This document shows, one piece after another, positions 9,514 to 18,488 of a stretch of DNA of 64,000 nucleotides. Position 1 is the stretch's first letter, and each line of letters starts with the position of its first letter. The DNA is from Oscillospiraceae bacterium (GTDB lineage: Bacteria > Bacillota > Clostridia > Oscillospirales > Oscillospiraceae), in NCBI GenBank assembly GCA_015067545.1, contig SVMG01000004.1:62001-126000 (forward strand), read 5' to 3'. Under the pieces are notes generated by a model. That model saw nothing but the letters and a program-made list of their open reading frames with translations. It ran no database searches and had not been told where the DNA came from. The translations under genes and the position numbers were made by a program.

Positions 9514-10272
9514 TTAAATTCTAACGGTGATACCGTTTTGTTTCAGCGTTTGCTTCAGATCAGAAATTTTCACCTGTCCAAAATGGAAGATGGATGCCGC
9601 AAGGCCGGCATCGATGGTGGGAATTTCCTTAAACAGGTCTACAAAATCCTGCTCACAGCCTGCGCCGCCGGAGGCAATCACCGGCACATTCACCGCGTCG
9701 CACACCAGCTTCAGCAGTTCCAGGTCAAAGCCGCCCCGGACACCGTCGGTGTCGATGGAATTGACCACCACTTCCCCTGCGCCGTTTTCCACACACCGCT
9801 TGATCCAGGAAATGGCCTCCATGCCGGTATCCTCCCGGCCGCCCTTGGCAAAAATGTGAAATTCTCCGTTTACCCGTTTCACATCAGCAGAAATGACTAC
9901 GCATTGATTGCCGTATTTCTCCGCCGCCCGGGGGATCAAATCGGGATTGCGGATCGCGCCGGAGTTGACGCTGACCTTGTCCGCGCCGCATTTTAAGACC
10001 CGGTCGAAATCCTCCACTGTGTTGATGCCGCCGCCTACGGTCAGAGGGATGAAGATATTTTCCGCCACCTGGGTGAGAATGTCGGTGAACAGCTTTCTGC
10101 CGTCGCTGGAGGCGGTGATGTCGTAAAACACCAGCTCATCCGCGCCGCAGTCGCTGTAATACTTACCCAACTCCACCGGGGAGGAAACATCGTTTAGATT
10201 TTCAAAATTCGTTCCTTTTACCACCCTGCCGTTACGCACATCCAGGCAGGGGATGATTCTTTTTGTGATCAT
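9514..10272 (-). CDS. hisF: Imidazole glycerol phosphate synthase cyclase subunit HisF
   Basis: Uses ammonia delivered by HisH to convert PRFAR into imidazole glycerol phosphate and AICAR. The 252-residue (beta/alpha)8 barrel opens MITKRIIPCLDVRNGRVVKG, with the catalytic aspartate in CLDV near residue 11 and the second in NSIDTDG near residue 130. Phosphate loops VGGGI and ASGGAG are present. The start overlaps the end of hisA by 4 bp. Its partner HisH is encoded two genes upstream. Confidence 0.97.
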   Translation of the reverse strand: MITKRIIPCLDVRNGRVVKGTNFENLNDVSSPVELGKYYSDCGADELVFYDITASSDGRKLFTDILTQVAENIFIPLTVGGGINTVEDFDRVLKCGADKVSVNSGAIRNPDLIPRAAEKYGNQCVVISADVKRVNGEFHIFAKGGREDTGMEAISWIKRCVENGAGEVVVNSIDTDGVRGGFDLELLKLVCDAVNVPVIASGGAGCEQDFVDLFKEIPTIDAGLAASIFHFGQVKISDLKQTLKQNGITVRI

Positions 10273-10982
10273 TTTGCCGCCTCCAGTGCCTGTGCAAGGT
10301 CGATGGCGCCGTTATAGTAGGCTTTTCCCACGATTGCGCCGTACAGATCCAGCTTGCGCAGGGCTTGGATATCGTCCAAGCTGGACACACCGCCGGATGC
10401 GGTGATATTCACAGAAAACTTCTCGGACAGCTCCCGGTACAGCTCCCGGTTGGTGCCCTGCATGGCACCGTCCTTGGAAATATCGGTGCAGATGAGATAC
10501 TCCACACCCAGATCCACCATCTTTCGGCAAAAATCGAAACAGCTATACTGACTGTTCTCCGTCCAGCCCTTGATGGCCACGAAGCCATCTTTTACGTCCA
10601 CGCCCACCGCAATGCGGCTGCCGTATGCGGCGATGGCTTCTTTCAAAAAGGCTTCGTCATTGACGGCGGCTGTGCCCAAAATCACCCGATCCACGCCGTT
10701 TTCCAAATAGGCGCGGACGGTTTCCATGTTGCGGATGCCGCCGCCGATCTCCGTAAACAAATTGGTTTCAAGCGCGATTGCCTTGACGATATTCAAATTG
10801 GGCGTTGTGCCGTCCTTTGCGCCCTCCAAGTCCACCAAATGGACTGCTTTCGCGCCCTTAGCTTCAAAATCCCGGGCGATCTCCATAGGGTTATTGCTGT
10901 ATACGGTCATTTGGGCATAGTCGCCCTTGAAAAGGCGCACCGCCTTGCCCTCGTACAGATCAATTGCAGGAAACAGGATCAT
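10269..10982 (-). CDS. hisA: ProFAR isomerase HisA
   Basis: Amadori isomerisation of ProFAR to PRFAR, directly upstream of HisHF in the histidine pathway. The 237-residue half-barrel-duplicated fold begins MILFPAIDLYEGKAVRLFKGDY, with catalytic D in AIDL near residue 8 and D in ICTDISKDG near residue 128. The GGGIR and ASGGVSS phosphate loops are visible. The gene overlaps hisH by 4 bp at its start and hisF by 4 bp at its end, consistent with tight coupling. No sign of a PriA-type dual role; the family call rests on motif pattern and context. Confidence 0.96.
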   Translation of the reverse strand: MILFPAIDLYEGKAVRLFKGDYAQMTVYSNNPMEIARDFEAKGAKAVHLVDLEGAKDGTTPNLNIVKAIALETNLFTEIGGGIRNMETVRAYLENGVDRVILGTAAVNDEAFLKEAIAAYGSRIAVGVDVKDGFVAIKGWTENSQYSCFDFCRKMVDLGVEYLICTDISKDGAMQGTNRELYRELSEKFSVNITASGGVSSLDDIQALRKLDLYGAIVGKAYYNGAIDLAQALEAAK

Positions 10983-11587
10983 AAATCTGCAAACCCCCTT
11001 AAGATGTTCAGTCCCACATTGCCGCTTTTTTCCGGATGGAACTGACAGCCGTAGATATTACCCTTGGTCACCGCGGCGGTGAGCTCCGGGCCGTATTCTG
11101 CCGTGGCAAGCAAGGAATCGTCACAGTTTTTGGCATAGTAGGAGTGGACGAAATACACATGATCTGCGTCCTTGATGTAGCGAAACAGAGGATTCTCCCG
11201 CTTGATGATCAAGCCGTTCCAGCCGATGTGGGGAATTTTATAGTCGGCAGGCACAACCCCCTCCATGGAAACCACTTCGCCCTTCAGAAGGCCCAGGCCA
11301 TCATGGACGCCGTACTCATAGCCCTTTTCAAACAGTAGCTGCATACCCAGGCAGATGCCCATGATGGGCTTGCCGGCTTCTGCTTCCTGCAAAACCAGCT
11401 TGTCCATGCCGGTTTCTGCCAATTTCCGGCGGGCATCGCCGAACGCGCCCACCCCGGGCAGGATCAGTTTATCCGCAGCGCGGATCACCTCTTCCCTGTC
11501 CGTCACCACAGCCTCCACGCCGATGGCCTTGAAGGAGGATACCAGAGAAAACAGATTGCCCACGCCGTAATCAATTATCGCGATCAT
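10979..11587 (-). CDS. hisH: Imidazole glycerol phosphate synthase glutaminase subunit HisH
   Basis: Class I glutamine amidotransferase that supplies ammonia to HisF. The 202-residue protein begins MIAIIDYGVGNLFSL and has the nucleophile cysteine in PIMGICLGMQLLFE near residue 79 and the His/Glu pair in GCQFHPEKSG. I chose the ATG at 11587, which overlaps the hisB stop as TGATG; an alternative TTG one codon earlier is less likely. The end overlaps hisA by 4 bp. Confidence 0.96.
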   Translation of the reverse strand: MIAIIDYGVGNLFSLVSSFKAIGVEAVVTDREEVIRAADKLILPGVGAFGDARRKLAETGMDKLVLQEAEAGKPIMGICLGMQLLFEKGYEYGVHDGLGLLKGEVVSMEGVVPADYKIPHIGWNGLIIKRENPLFRYIKDADHVYFVHSYYAKNCDDSLLATAEYGPELTAAVTKGNIYGCQFHPEKSGNVGLNILRGFADL

Positions 11588-12174
11588 CAAAGAACTCCTT
11601 TGGTAGAAGGAATGGCATCTGCCTTGCTGGGATCGATCTTCACTGCAATGCCCAACGAGCGAGCCACGGACTTGAATGCGCCCTCAATAATGTGGTGGGT
11701 GTTGAAGCCGGCAAGCTGACGGATGTGCAGCGTGATGCCTGCCCGACGGGCCAGGCTGATGAAGAATTCCTGCACCAATTCCGTATCGAACTGGCCAACT
11801 CTTGCCGCAGGAATTTCCAAACCATAGGACAGGTGACCCCGGCCGGAAATGTCGATGGCGGTCATGATCAACGCCTCGTCCATGGGCAGAATGAAGCTGC
11901 CGTAACGGGTAATGCCCTTCTTATCGCCCAAGGCCTGCGCCAGCGCATCACCCAAAACGATGCCGATGTCCTCTGCGCTGTGGTGAAAATCCACATCCGT
12001 GTCGCCCTTGCAGCTGACCTCCAGGTCAAAACCGGCGTGATGGGCAAAGAGGGTCAGCATGTGATCCATAAAACCGCAGCCGGAGTCGATTTTTGCGCTC
12101 CCGGTTCCATCCAGATTCAAAGAAAGCGAGATATCCGTTTCCGCAGTTTTGCGGCTTATTTTTGCAATTCTCAT
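11587..12174 (-). CDS. hisB: Imidazoleglycerol-phosphate dehydratase HisB
   Basis: Manganese-dependent dehydration of imidazole glycerol phosphate to imidazole acetol phosphate. The 195-residue single-function form carries the paired metal-binding signatures HHSAEDIGIVLG and a C-terminal HHIIEGAFKSVARSL, plus the N-terminal GSGFxDHM-type segment GCGFMDHMLTLFAHHAGFD. It lacks the phosphatase half found in enterobacteria, and no separate histidinol phosphatase gene is visible in this operon, so that step must be encoded elsewhere. Overlaps hisC and hisH at its ends. Confidence 0.97.
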   Translation of the reverse strand: MRIAKISRKTAETDISLSLNLDGTGSAKIDSGCGFMDHMLTLFAHHAGFDLEVSCKGDTDVDFHHSAEDIGIVLGDALAQALGDKKGITRYGSFILPMDEALIMTAIDISGRGHLSYGLEIPAARVGQFDTELVQEFFISLARRAGITLHIRQLAGFNTHHIIEGAFKSVARSLGIAVKIDPSKADAIPSTKGVL

Positions 12175-13232
12175 AATGATTCTCCTAAAATTTCTTTCAC
12201 AGCGTCAATAAAGGCTTCCATTTCCTTCTGACTGCCGATGGTGATGCGGTTGAAGTCCTTGATGCGCTCTTTTTGGAAATGCCGCACCAGGATGCCTTTC
12301 TCTTTCAGCAATAAATACAATTCCCGGCCGCCCACCTTGTCGGTTTTGGCGAACAGGAAATTCGCCTTGGAGGGCAGCACCTCAAAACCCAGCTTTTCCA
12401 GTTCTTTTTTGGTGTAATTCCGGCTTTTGATGATCCGTCGGCAGTTGCGCATATAATAGCCGTTTTCCTGCACCGCAGCAACGCCCGCCGCTTGGGTCAG
12501 AGCATTGACATTGTAGGGATTGGTGGAGTATTTGATTTTCTCCAAATCGGCGATCAGCTCCTGCGAGCCGATGGCAAAGCCCAGTCGCGCACCGGCCATG
12601 CTCCGGGATTTGGAAAAGGTCTGTACGCACAGAAGATTGGGATACTTTTCGACAAGATCCGCACAGGATTCGCCACCGAAATCCACATAGGCTTCATCAA
12701 TGAGCACCACATGGCCGGGATTGGCCTTAAGGAGCTTCTCGATCTTTTTCACCGGCAGAGCCAGACCGGTAGGGGCATTGGGATTGGCAATGACCACCAT
12801 CTTATTCTGCTTGCAGTAGTCGTCCACATCGATGGTAAAATCCTTTTTCAAAGACACCTTTTCATAGGACAGGCCGTGCAAGTTCGCGAACACCTCATAA
12901 AAGCCGTAGGAAATATCCGGGAACAGGATGCCATCCGCACCAAAGGCCAAAAAGGCAAAGTTCAGAATATCGTCCGAGCCGTTGGAAACGAAAACTTCCG
13001 AGGGCTTTTTATCGTAGAGCTTAGCCAGCTCTTCTTTGAGAAGCGTGGCATTGGGATCGCAGTACAGCCGAAGCGCATCAATGCGCTGGCGGTCTAACGC
13101 TTTTCGCACGCCCCTGGACGGCGGATAGGGAGATTCGTTGGTGTTCAGCTTTATGTATGTCCGATCCCGGGGCTGTTCCCCCGGGGTGTAGGCTTCCAGG
13201 GATGCCAGCCGGGGATTGAAATATTTGCTCAT
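12171..13232 (-). CDS. hisC: Histidinol-phosphate aminotransferase HisC
   Basis: PLP-dependent class I/II aminotransferase that makes histidinol phosphate from imidazole acetol phosphate and glutamate. The protein of 353 residues has VSNGSDDILNFAF, the NPNAPTGLALP substrate loop, LIDEAYVDFG and the PLP lysine in TFSKSRSMAGARLG near residue 216. Its length is normal. Four-base overlaps with hisD and hisB place it firmly in the operon. Confidence 0.95.
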   Translation of the reverse strand: MSKYFNPRLASLEAYTPGEQPRDRTYIKLNTNESPYPPSRGVRKALDRQRIDALRLYCDPNATLLKEELAKLYDKKPSEVFVSNGSDDILNFAFLAFGADGILFPDISYGFYEVFANLHGLSYEKVSLKKDFTIDVDDYCKQNKMVVIANPNAPTGLALPVKKIEKLLKANPGHVVLIDEAYVDFGGESCADLVEKYPNLLCVQTFSKSRSMAGARLGFAIGSQELIADLEKIKYSTNPYNVNALTQAAGVAAVQENGYYMRNCRRIIKSRNYTKKELEKLGFEVLPSKANFLFAKTDKVGGRELYLLLKEKGILVRHFQKERIKDFNRITIGSQKEMEAFIDAVKEILGESL

Positions 13233-14509
13233 TTTTTCTCCTCCAGCCGAATGGTGGCGCTCCGGGCATGGGCGGACAGGCCCTCTTTTTCTGCAAAGAA
13301 AGCAACCTTCTGCCCCACCTTGTCCAAAGCTTCCTTGGTGTAGTAGGTGTACTGGGTCTTCTTGATGAAATCGTCCACGGACAGGGGGCTGGAGAATCTG
13401 GCCGTGCCGGAAGTGGGCAGGGTGTGGTTTGGGCCGGCAAAATAGTCACCCAGGGCCTCGGGGCAATAGCGTCCCATGAAAATACTGCCGGCATTTTGCA
13501 CCTTATCCAGATAATCAAAGGGATTGTCCACGCACAGCTCCAAATGCTCCGGGGCGATCTCATTGGCAACTGCCAAAACATCGTCAAAATTATCAGCAAC
13601 GATGATCTTGCCGTTATTTTCAATGGAGACCCTTGCGATCTCCTCCCGGGGGAGTTTGGACAGTTGCTTTTCAATTTCCGTCTGCACCTGCAGAGCCAGC
13701 TCTTCGCTGTCGGTAACCAAAACGGCGCTGGCCATCTTGTCATGCTCCGCCTGAGAAAGCAGATCCGCGGCCACATAAGCGGGATCGCTCTTGCCGTCGG
13801 CGATGACCAAGATCTCGCTGGGGCCGGCGATCATGTCGATGGACACCTTGCCGAACACCTGCCGCTTGGCTTCCGCCACAAAGGCATTGCCCGGGCCTAC
13901 GATCTTGTCCACCTTGGGCACGGACTGGGTGCCATATGCCAAAGCCGCAATGGCCTGTGCACCGCCCATTTTGAAGATCCGGTCCACACCGGCGATCTTC
14001 GCCGCCGCCAAAATGACGGGGTTGATCCTGCCGTTTGCGCTGGGTGGCGTTGCGATGCAGATTTCCTTACAACCGGCAATCTTGGCCGGGATGGAGTCCA
14101 TCAGGACAGTGGACGGATAAGCCGCTGTGCCGCCGGGGACATACAGGCCTGCCTTTTCGATAGGGGTGATCTTCTGACCGATGACCACGCCGTTTTCCTG
14201 CCGGAGGGCAAAGCCTTGACGCATCTGCTTTTCATGGAAAGCACGGATATTTGCCGCCGCTTCCCGGAGAATTTCCACAAATTCCGGTTCTACGGATGCG
14301 AACGCTTCCTCAATTTCAGCATCCGAGACTTCTAAAGAAGTCAATTCTGCTTTGTCAAACTTCTTGGCATAGGCCAAAAGTGCGGCATCGCCGTTTTTGC
14401 GCACATCTGCGATGATGTCGGTGACAATATCCGACACATCCAGCTCGCTTTCGTTCCGGGCAAAGATCTCCGAAGCGCTGATCTGCCCATATTTCATGAT
14501 CTTGATCAT
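13229..14509 (-). CDS. hisD: Histidinol dehydrogenase HisD
   Basis: Zinc- and NAD-dependent four-electron oxidation of histidinol to histidine, the last pathway step. The 426-residue protein has the GLYVPGGTAAYPSTVLM segment, KIVGPGNAFVAEAKRQVFG, the IDMIAGPSEILVIAD region and the zinc/catalytic histidines in LLSQAEHDKMASA and PEHLELC, with a final ALDKVG and ARSATIRLEEKK. The start ATG overlaps the stop of the upstream HisZ-HisG gene as TGATG. The normal length and motifs suggest an active enzyme. Confidence 0.97.
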   Translation of the reverse strand: MIKIMKYGQISASEIFARNESELDVSDIVTDIIADVRKNGDAALLAYAKKFDKAELTSLEVSDAEIEEAFASVEPEFVEILREAAANIRAFHEKQMRQGFALRQENGVVIGQKITPIEKAGLYVPGGTAAYPSTVLMDSIPAKIAGCKEICIATPPSANGRINPVILAAAKIAGVDRIFKMGGAQAIAALAYGTQSVPKVDKIVGPGNAFVAEAKRQVFGKVSIDMIAGPSEILVIADGKSDPAYVAADLLSQAEHDKMASAVLVTDSEELALQVQTEIEKQLSKLPREEIARVSIENNGKIIVADNFDDVLAVANEIAPEHLELCVDNPFDYLDKVQNAGSIFMGRYCPEALGDYFAGPNHTLPTSGTARFSSPLSVDDFIKKTQYTYYTKEALDKVGQKVAFFAEKEGLSAHARSATIRLEEKK

Positions 14510-16068
14510 CAGTCTGTCACCACCTGTTTTGCAAGTTCCTTCTTGATCTGCTCGATCCGTGCAGTCTTGAAATTGTAGGATGCCTTGTTGGCGATCAGCC
14601 GTGCGCTGATGGGCACGATGGTCTCAAAAGGCTCCAAATCATTCTCCAGGAGCGTCTTGCCGGTCTCCACAATATCCACGATCACGTCAGAAAGGCCCAA
14701 AATAGGTGCCAGTTCAATCGAACCGTTCAGGTGGATGATGTCAATATCCCGGCACTTTTCCTTATAATAGGTCTTGGCAATGTTGGAGAATTTCGTTGCC
14801 ACCCGCAAGGTTCTTGAGGGATCATCCACAAAATCCTTTTTGGCGGCCACTGCCATGCGGCATTTGCCCATGTTCAGATCCAGCAGTTCATAAACATCCG
14901 GGGCATATTCCAGCAAAATGTCCTTGCCGGCCACGCCGATATCCGCCGCGCCCCGTTCCACGTAAATGGCAACATCCGAGGGCTTGACCCAGAAGAAGCG
15001 AATGCCCACTTCCTCATTTTCAAAGATCAGCTTGCGGTTGTTTTCCTTGATGGCCGGGCACTCAAAGCCTGCGGCCTCGAACATGGCATAGACCTTTTCT
15101 CCCAGGCGTCCCTTGGGAAGCGCCACATTGATCACAGGCTTTTCTTCTGCAGAAGTCAGCTGTTCGTACCGCTCCAAAGTGTCCAAATACACTGCAAAGC
15201 CAATGGCCGCGGCCTTTTTGCCCATCTTTTCCATGAGCTTGTCGTACTGACCGCCGGACAGCACCCGGTCGGCAATGCCGTCCACAAAACCCTTGAACAC
15301 GATGCCGCTGTAATAGCCGCCCGCACTGACCACGGAAAAATCAATGGCGATCCTGCCGGGAAAATCCTTTTCCAGGCTTTCCACCGTGTCCTGCAATTCG
15401 CACATGGCCGCAAAGGCATCGGGGGAATGTGCGACCCATGACAGCTCCCCAACGGTAACATTCGGACATGTACGTGTGCGCAGCAGAATCTTAAACACCT
15501 CATACTGCTCCTGCGTACATACGCTTTCCAGCAAGCGGGCATTTTTCTCCTGGATGGCCGTGAAAACCTGGGGACGGATGCTTTCCTCCACATCATATTC
15601 ATCCATCAGCGCCAGCACCAGCCCCGTGTGGGCAATGCAGAGCTTGAAGGAATCGCTGATCAGCGCCAGACTCTTTGCCGCCAGCAGTGCAACCTCGGTT
15701 CTTTCCGCTTCTGTAACCGCGCCGATGCACTCAATGCCGGTTTGCATGATCTCTTTATAGGAATGGGAATCTCCGGAGATGCGGTACACATTTTCATTGT
15801 AGAAGAACTTATCCACCTGGCCGCTTTTTTCCCTGGCGTTGTTGATAATGGACAGTGTCACGTCCGGCTTCAGTGCCAGGAGCTTGCCGTCGGTGTCCGT
15901 AAAGGATATGACTCCCTCGGACACCAAAAAATCCTTGTTCTTGGAGTAAAGGTCATATTCCTCAAACTTGCTCATCTTAAACTGGTGATAGCCATACTGC
16001 AGATATAAGCTCCGCAGGGCAAACACCGCTTTTTCCTCATTGCGCAAAATGCTTTGATCAAACTTCAT
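14509..16068 (-). CDS. hisG: HisZ-HisG fusion: ATP phosphoribosyltransferase, regulatory and catalytic parts in one chain
   Basis: First, committed step of histidine synthesis: ATP plus PRPP to phosphoribosyl-ATP. The 519-residue protein has two recognisable parts. Residues about 1-310 look like HisZ, a histidyl-tRNA synthetase paralogue: FEEYDLYSKNKDFLVSE, LLALKPDVTLSIINNAR, EIMQTGIECIG and SAGGYYSGIVFKGF with RVLSGGQYDKLMEKMG. From about residue 315 it is short-form HisG: INVALPKGRLGEKVYAMFEA, GAADIGVAGKDIL, and a PRPP loop segment DVIVDIVETGKTLLEN. These are usually separate subunits. I chose the ATG at 16068 because the GTG at 16077 lies in the ribosome binding sequence; the ATG overlaps the upstream regulator gene by 11 bp. 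Confidence 0.92.
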   Translation of the reverse strand: MKFDQSILRNEEKAVFALRSLYLQYGYHQFKMSKFEEYDLYSKNKDFLVSEGVISFTDTDGKLLALKPDVTLSIINNAREKSGQVDKFFYNENVYRISGDSHSYKEIMQTGIECIGAVTEAERTEVALLAAKSLALISDSFKLCIAHTGLVLALMDEYDVEESIRPQVFTAIQEKNARLLESVCTQEQYEVFKILLRTRTCPNVTVGELSWVAHSPDAFAAMCELQDTVESLEKDFPGRIAIDFSVVSAGGYYSGIVFKGFVDGIADRVLSGGQYDKLMEKMGKKAAAIGFAVYLDTLERYEQLTSAEEKPVINVALPKGRLGEKVYAMFEAAGFECPAIKENNRKLIFENEEVGIRFFWVKPSDVAIYVERGAADIGVAGKDILLEYAPDVYELLDLNMGKCRMAVAAKKDFVDDPSRTLRVATKFSNIAKTYYKEKCRDIDIIHLNGSIELAPILGLSDVIVDIVETGKTLLENDLEPFETIVPISARLIANKASYNFKTARIEQIKKELAKQVVTD

Positions 16069-16363
16069 TTCCGTCACCTGCTTCTTCCAGTCTTTGGATC
16101 ACCGTCCTGTATCCCCCATCGCCGTAGGACAGGCATTTACTGACCCGGCAGATGGTAGCCGTGCTGGCACCGGTGAGCTTATTGATATCCACGTAATTTT
16201 TACCCTCGTGGAGAAGATTCGCCACCTCAAACCGCTGAGACAGTGCTTCCAGCTCCTGAATGGTACACACATCGTCAAAAAAGGCTGCGCACTCGTCCAT
16301 GGTCTGCAAAGACAGGATCGCTTTATATAAATGCTCCAGGTACTTTTTCTCGATTTTTGCCAT
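16058..16363 (-). CDS. TrpR/YerC-type regulator at the head of the his operon
   Basis: A 101-residue all-helical protein of the TrpR superfamily (YerC/YecD type). The helix-turn-helix segment INKLTGASTATICRVSKCL, preceded by LSQRFEVANLLHEGKNYVD, matches the family. It is first in the histidine operon and overlaps the HisZ-HisG gene. Comparative studies, as I recall, propose this family as a histidine-responsive repressor (HisR) in Gram-positive bacteria, which fits the position. Immediately upstream lies a promoter covered by an inverted repeat, a candidate autoregulatory operator. Ligand and repression are inference here. Confidence 0.85.
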   Translation of the reverse strand: MAKIEKKYLEHLYKAILSLQTMDECAAFFDDVCTIQELEALSQRFEVANLLHEGKNYVDINKLTGASTATICRVSKCLSYGDGGYRTVIQRLEEAGDGNEV

Positions 16364-16393
16364 GATCTTGCCTCCCGTTGGTTGGTTTTCGTT

Positions 16394-16422
16394 ACTTTAA
16401 CACATCATCGCGCTAAAGTCAA
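16394..16422 (-). promoter_or_regulatory. his operon promoter with overlapping inverted repeat (candidate operator)
   Basis: TTGACT (-35, 16417-16422) and TAAAGT (-10, 16394-16399) have 17-bp spacing. ACTTTA (16394-16399) and TAAAGT (16414-16419) form an inverted repeat that spans the promoter exactly, suiting a repressor such as the YerC-type protein encoded by the first gene. Confidence 0.75.
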
Positions 16423-16536
16423 GGGCGTATGCGCATTTTCCCCAAAGAAAAAACATCAAATTTGTGGGATCCGTCAAACGGCTTTTGGGAGCTCCGGAAA
16501 ATCCTTCTGCACAAGGTTCTTTTTTTCATAATTCTA

Positions 16537-16564
16537 TTGACAGTCCCAATATTTTTTATATGAT
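16537..16564 (+). promoter_or_regulatory. fucI promoter
   Basis: TTGACA (16537-16542) and TATGAT (16559-16564) with 16-bp spacing, followed by a leader of about 50 bp and the ribosome binding site GAGGAGG ahead of the ATG at 16620. Confidence 0.75.
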
Positions 16565-16619
16565 AAGGGTAGTAGTTGTCGCTTGCTGTGACATCACCAA
16601 AACGAGGAGGATTTTTACT

Positions 16620-18449
16620 ATGGCAAAAAACAGATATATTGGCGATTATCCCGTGATCGGCATTCGCCCCATCGTGGATGGCCGCCGCGGACCGCAGATG
16701 ATGCGCGAATCTCTGGAGCCTCTGGTTTGGGCTATGGCCGAAACCGCAAAGAAGCTCTTTGAGGAGAATTTGTACTACTCCAACGGCGAGCATGTCAAGG
16801 TCGTGATGGCCGACACCTGTATCGGCCGTGTACCTGAGGCTGCTGCCTGCGCCGACAAGTTCCGCAAGGAAGGTGTTTCCATCACCCTGTCCGTCACCCC
16901 CTGCTGGTGCTACGGCTCCGAGACCATGGACATGGATCCTCACACCATCAAGGGCGTTTGGGGCTTCAACGGTACTGAGCGTCCCGGCGCTGTGTATCTG
17001 GCCGCCGTTCTGGCAGGACATGCCCAGAAGGGTCTGCCCGCTTTCGGTATCTACGGTCACGAAGTTCAGGACCGTGATCAGGTGTCCCAGATGCCCGAGG
17101 ATGTTAAGGAAAAGCTCCTGCGCTTTGGCCGTGCGGCTGTTGCCGTTGCCACCATGCGCGGTAAGTCCTACCTGCAGATCGGCTCTCAGTGTATGGGTAT
17201 CGCCGGCTCTATCATGGATCAGAGCATGATGGAAGAATACTTCGGCATGCGTGTGGAATCCGTGGACGAAGTAGAGATCCTGCGTCGCATGGAAGAGGGC
17301 ATCTATGACGAGGAAGCCTACCAGAAGGCTCTTGCCTGGACCAAGGAACACTGCAAAGAGGGCCGGGACGACAACCCCGAAGAAGTGGACTTCCTGGGCG
17401 AAAAGGTGCGCATTAAGTTCACCCCCGAGGAAAAGGAAAAGCAGTGGGAATTCACTGTTAAGATGTACTGCATTATCAAGGATCTGATGGCCGGCAACCC
17501 CAATCTCTCCGACAAGTTTGAAGAAGAAAAAGTTGGCCACAACGCCATCGCCGGCGGTTTCCAGGGTCAGCGTCAGTGGACCGACCATTGGCCCAACTGT
17601 GACTATCCCGAAGCACTGCTGTCCTCTTCCTTCGACTACGAAGGCGCCCGTGAGCCCTTCACACTGGCAACTGAGAACGACATTCTCAACGGCATGGGCA
17701 TGCTGATGATGCGTCTGCTGACCCACCGGGCACAGATCTTTGCCGATGTTCGTACATACTGGTCCGGTGAAGCCACCGAGCGTGTTACCGGCTACAAGCT
17801 CACCGGCAAGGCCGCAGAATCCAACGGCATCATTCACCTGCTGAACTCCGGCGCGGCCTGCCTGGATGCTTCCGGTGTCTGCACTGACGAAAACGGCAAC
17901 CCCGTTATGAAGAAGTGGTGGGAAGTCACCGTCGAAGACATCAAGAAGATGACCGATGCCACCGTATGGTGCGAAGCCGGTCAGGACAACTTCCGTGGCG
18001 GCGGATTCTCCAGCCACTACACCACCAAGGCAGAGTTCCCCTGCACCATGATCCGTCTGAATCTGGTGAAGGGTCTGGGTCCCGTGCTGCAGATCGCAGA
18101 GGGCTGGACCGTCAACCTGCCCGACGAGGTTTCCGACACCCTGATGGAACGCACCAACCCCACCTGGCCCTGCACTTGGTTTGCACCTCGCTGCGACGGC
18201 AAGGAAGGCTCTCCCTTCAAGACCGCTTACGAGGTCATGATGAACTGGGGCGCCAACCACGGTGCCATCTCCTACGGCCACATCGGTGCCGATCTGATCA
18301 CCATGTGCTCCATGCTGCGCATCCCCGTATGCATGCACAATGTTCCCGAGGACGACATCTACCGTCCCGCCTGCTGGAATGCATTCGGTATGGACAAGGA
18401 AGGTCAGGACTACCGCGCCTGCGCCACCTACGGTCCTCTGTACAAGTAA
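16620..18449 (+). CDS. fucI: L-fucose isomerase FucI
   Basis: Converts L-fucose to L-fuculose (and often D-arabinose to D-ribulose) with Mn2+ in the cytoplasm, the entry step for host mucin fucose. The 609-residue length matches the family (about 590). Recognisable family segments are [14 protein letters not shown] at the N-terminus, [13 protein letters not shown], the active-site region [35 protein letters not shown] and a C-terminal [16 protein letters not shown]. The open frame extends upstream across the promoter; I used the ATG at 16620 with GAGGAGG before it. It stands alone between its own promoter and terminator, with no fucose kinase, aldolase or transporter nearby. Confidence 0.93.
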   Translation: MAKNRYIGDYPVIGIRPIVDGRRGPQMMRESLEPLVWAMAETAKKLFEENLYYSNGEHVKVVMADTCIGRVPEAAACADKFRKEGVSITLSVTPCWCYGSETMDMDPHTIKGVWGFNGTERPGAVYLAAVLAGHAQKGLPAFGIYGHEVQDRDQVSQMPEDVKEKLLRFGRAAVAVATMRGKSYLQIGSQCMGIAGSIMDQSMMEEYFGMRVESVDEVEILRRMEEGIYDEEAYQKALAWTKEHCKEGRDDNPEEVDFLGEKVRIKFTPEEKEKQWEFTVKMYCIIKDLMAGNPNLSDKFEEEKVGHNAIAGGFQGQRQWTDHWPNCDYPEALLSSSFDYEGAREPFTLATENDILNGMGMLMMRLLTHRAQIFADVRTYWSGEATERVTGYKLTGKAAESNGIIHLLNSGAACLDASGVCTDENGNPVMKKWWEVTVEDIKKMTDATVWCEAGQDNFRGGGFSSHYTTKAEFPCTMIRLNLVKGLGPVLQIAEGWTVNLPDEVSDTLMERTNPTWPCTWFAPRCDGKEGSPFKTAYEVMMNWGANHGAISYGHIGADLITMCSMLRIPVCMHNVPEDDIYRPACWNAFGMDKEGQDYRACATYGPLYK

Positions 18450-18458
18450 ATCCGACAA

Positions 18459-18486
18459 AAATGCCCTGCCGACCGGCAGGGCATTT
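18459..18486. terminator. Bidirectional terminator between fucI and a membrane protein gene
   Basis: Twelve-base arms AAATGCCCTGCC and GGCAGGGCATTT around the loop GACC, flanked by an A-run and a T-run. Confidence 0.92.
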
Positions 18487-18488
18487 TC

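Noticed and set aside
16364..16536. Histidine T-box or attenuator ahead of the his operon
   Set aside because: The leader between promoter and first gene is only about 25 nt, too short for either.
16419..18458. Open frame of about 680 codons opposite fucI
   Set aside because: Antisense shadow covering the fucI promoter and terminator as well.
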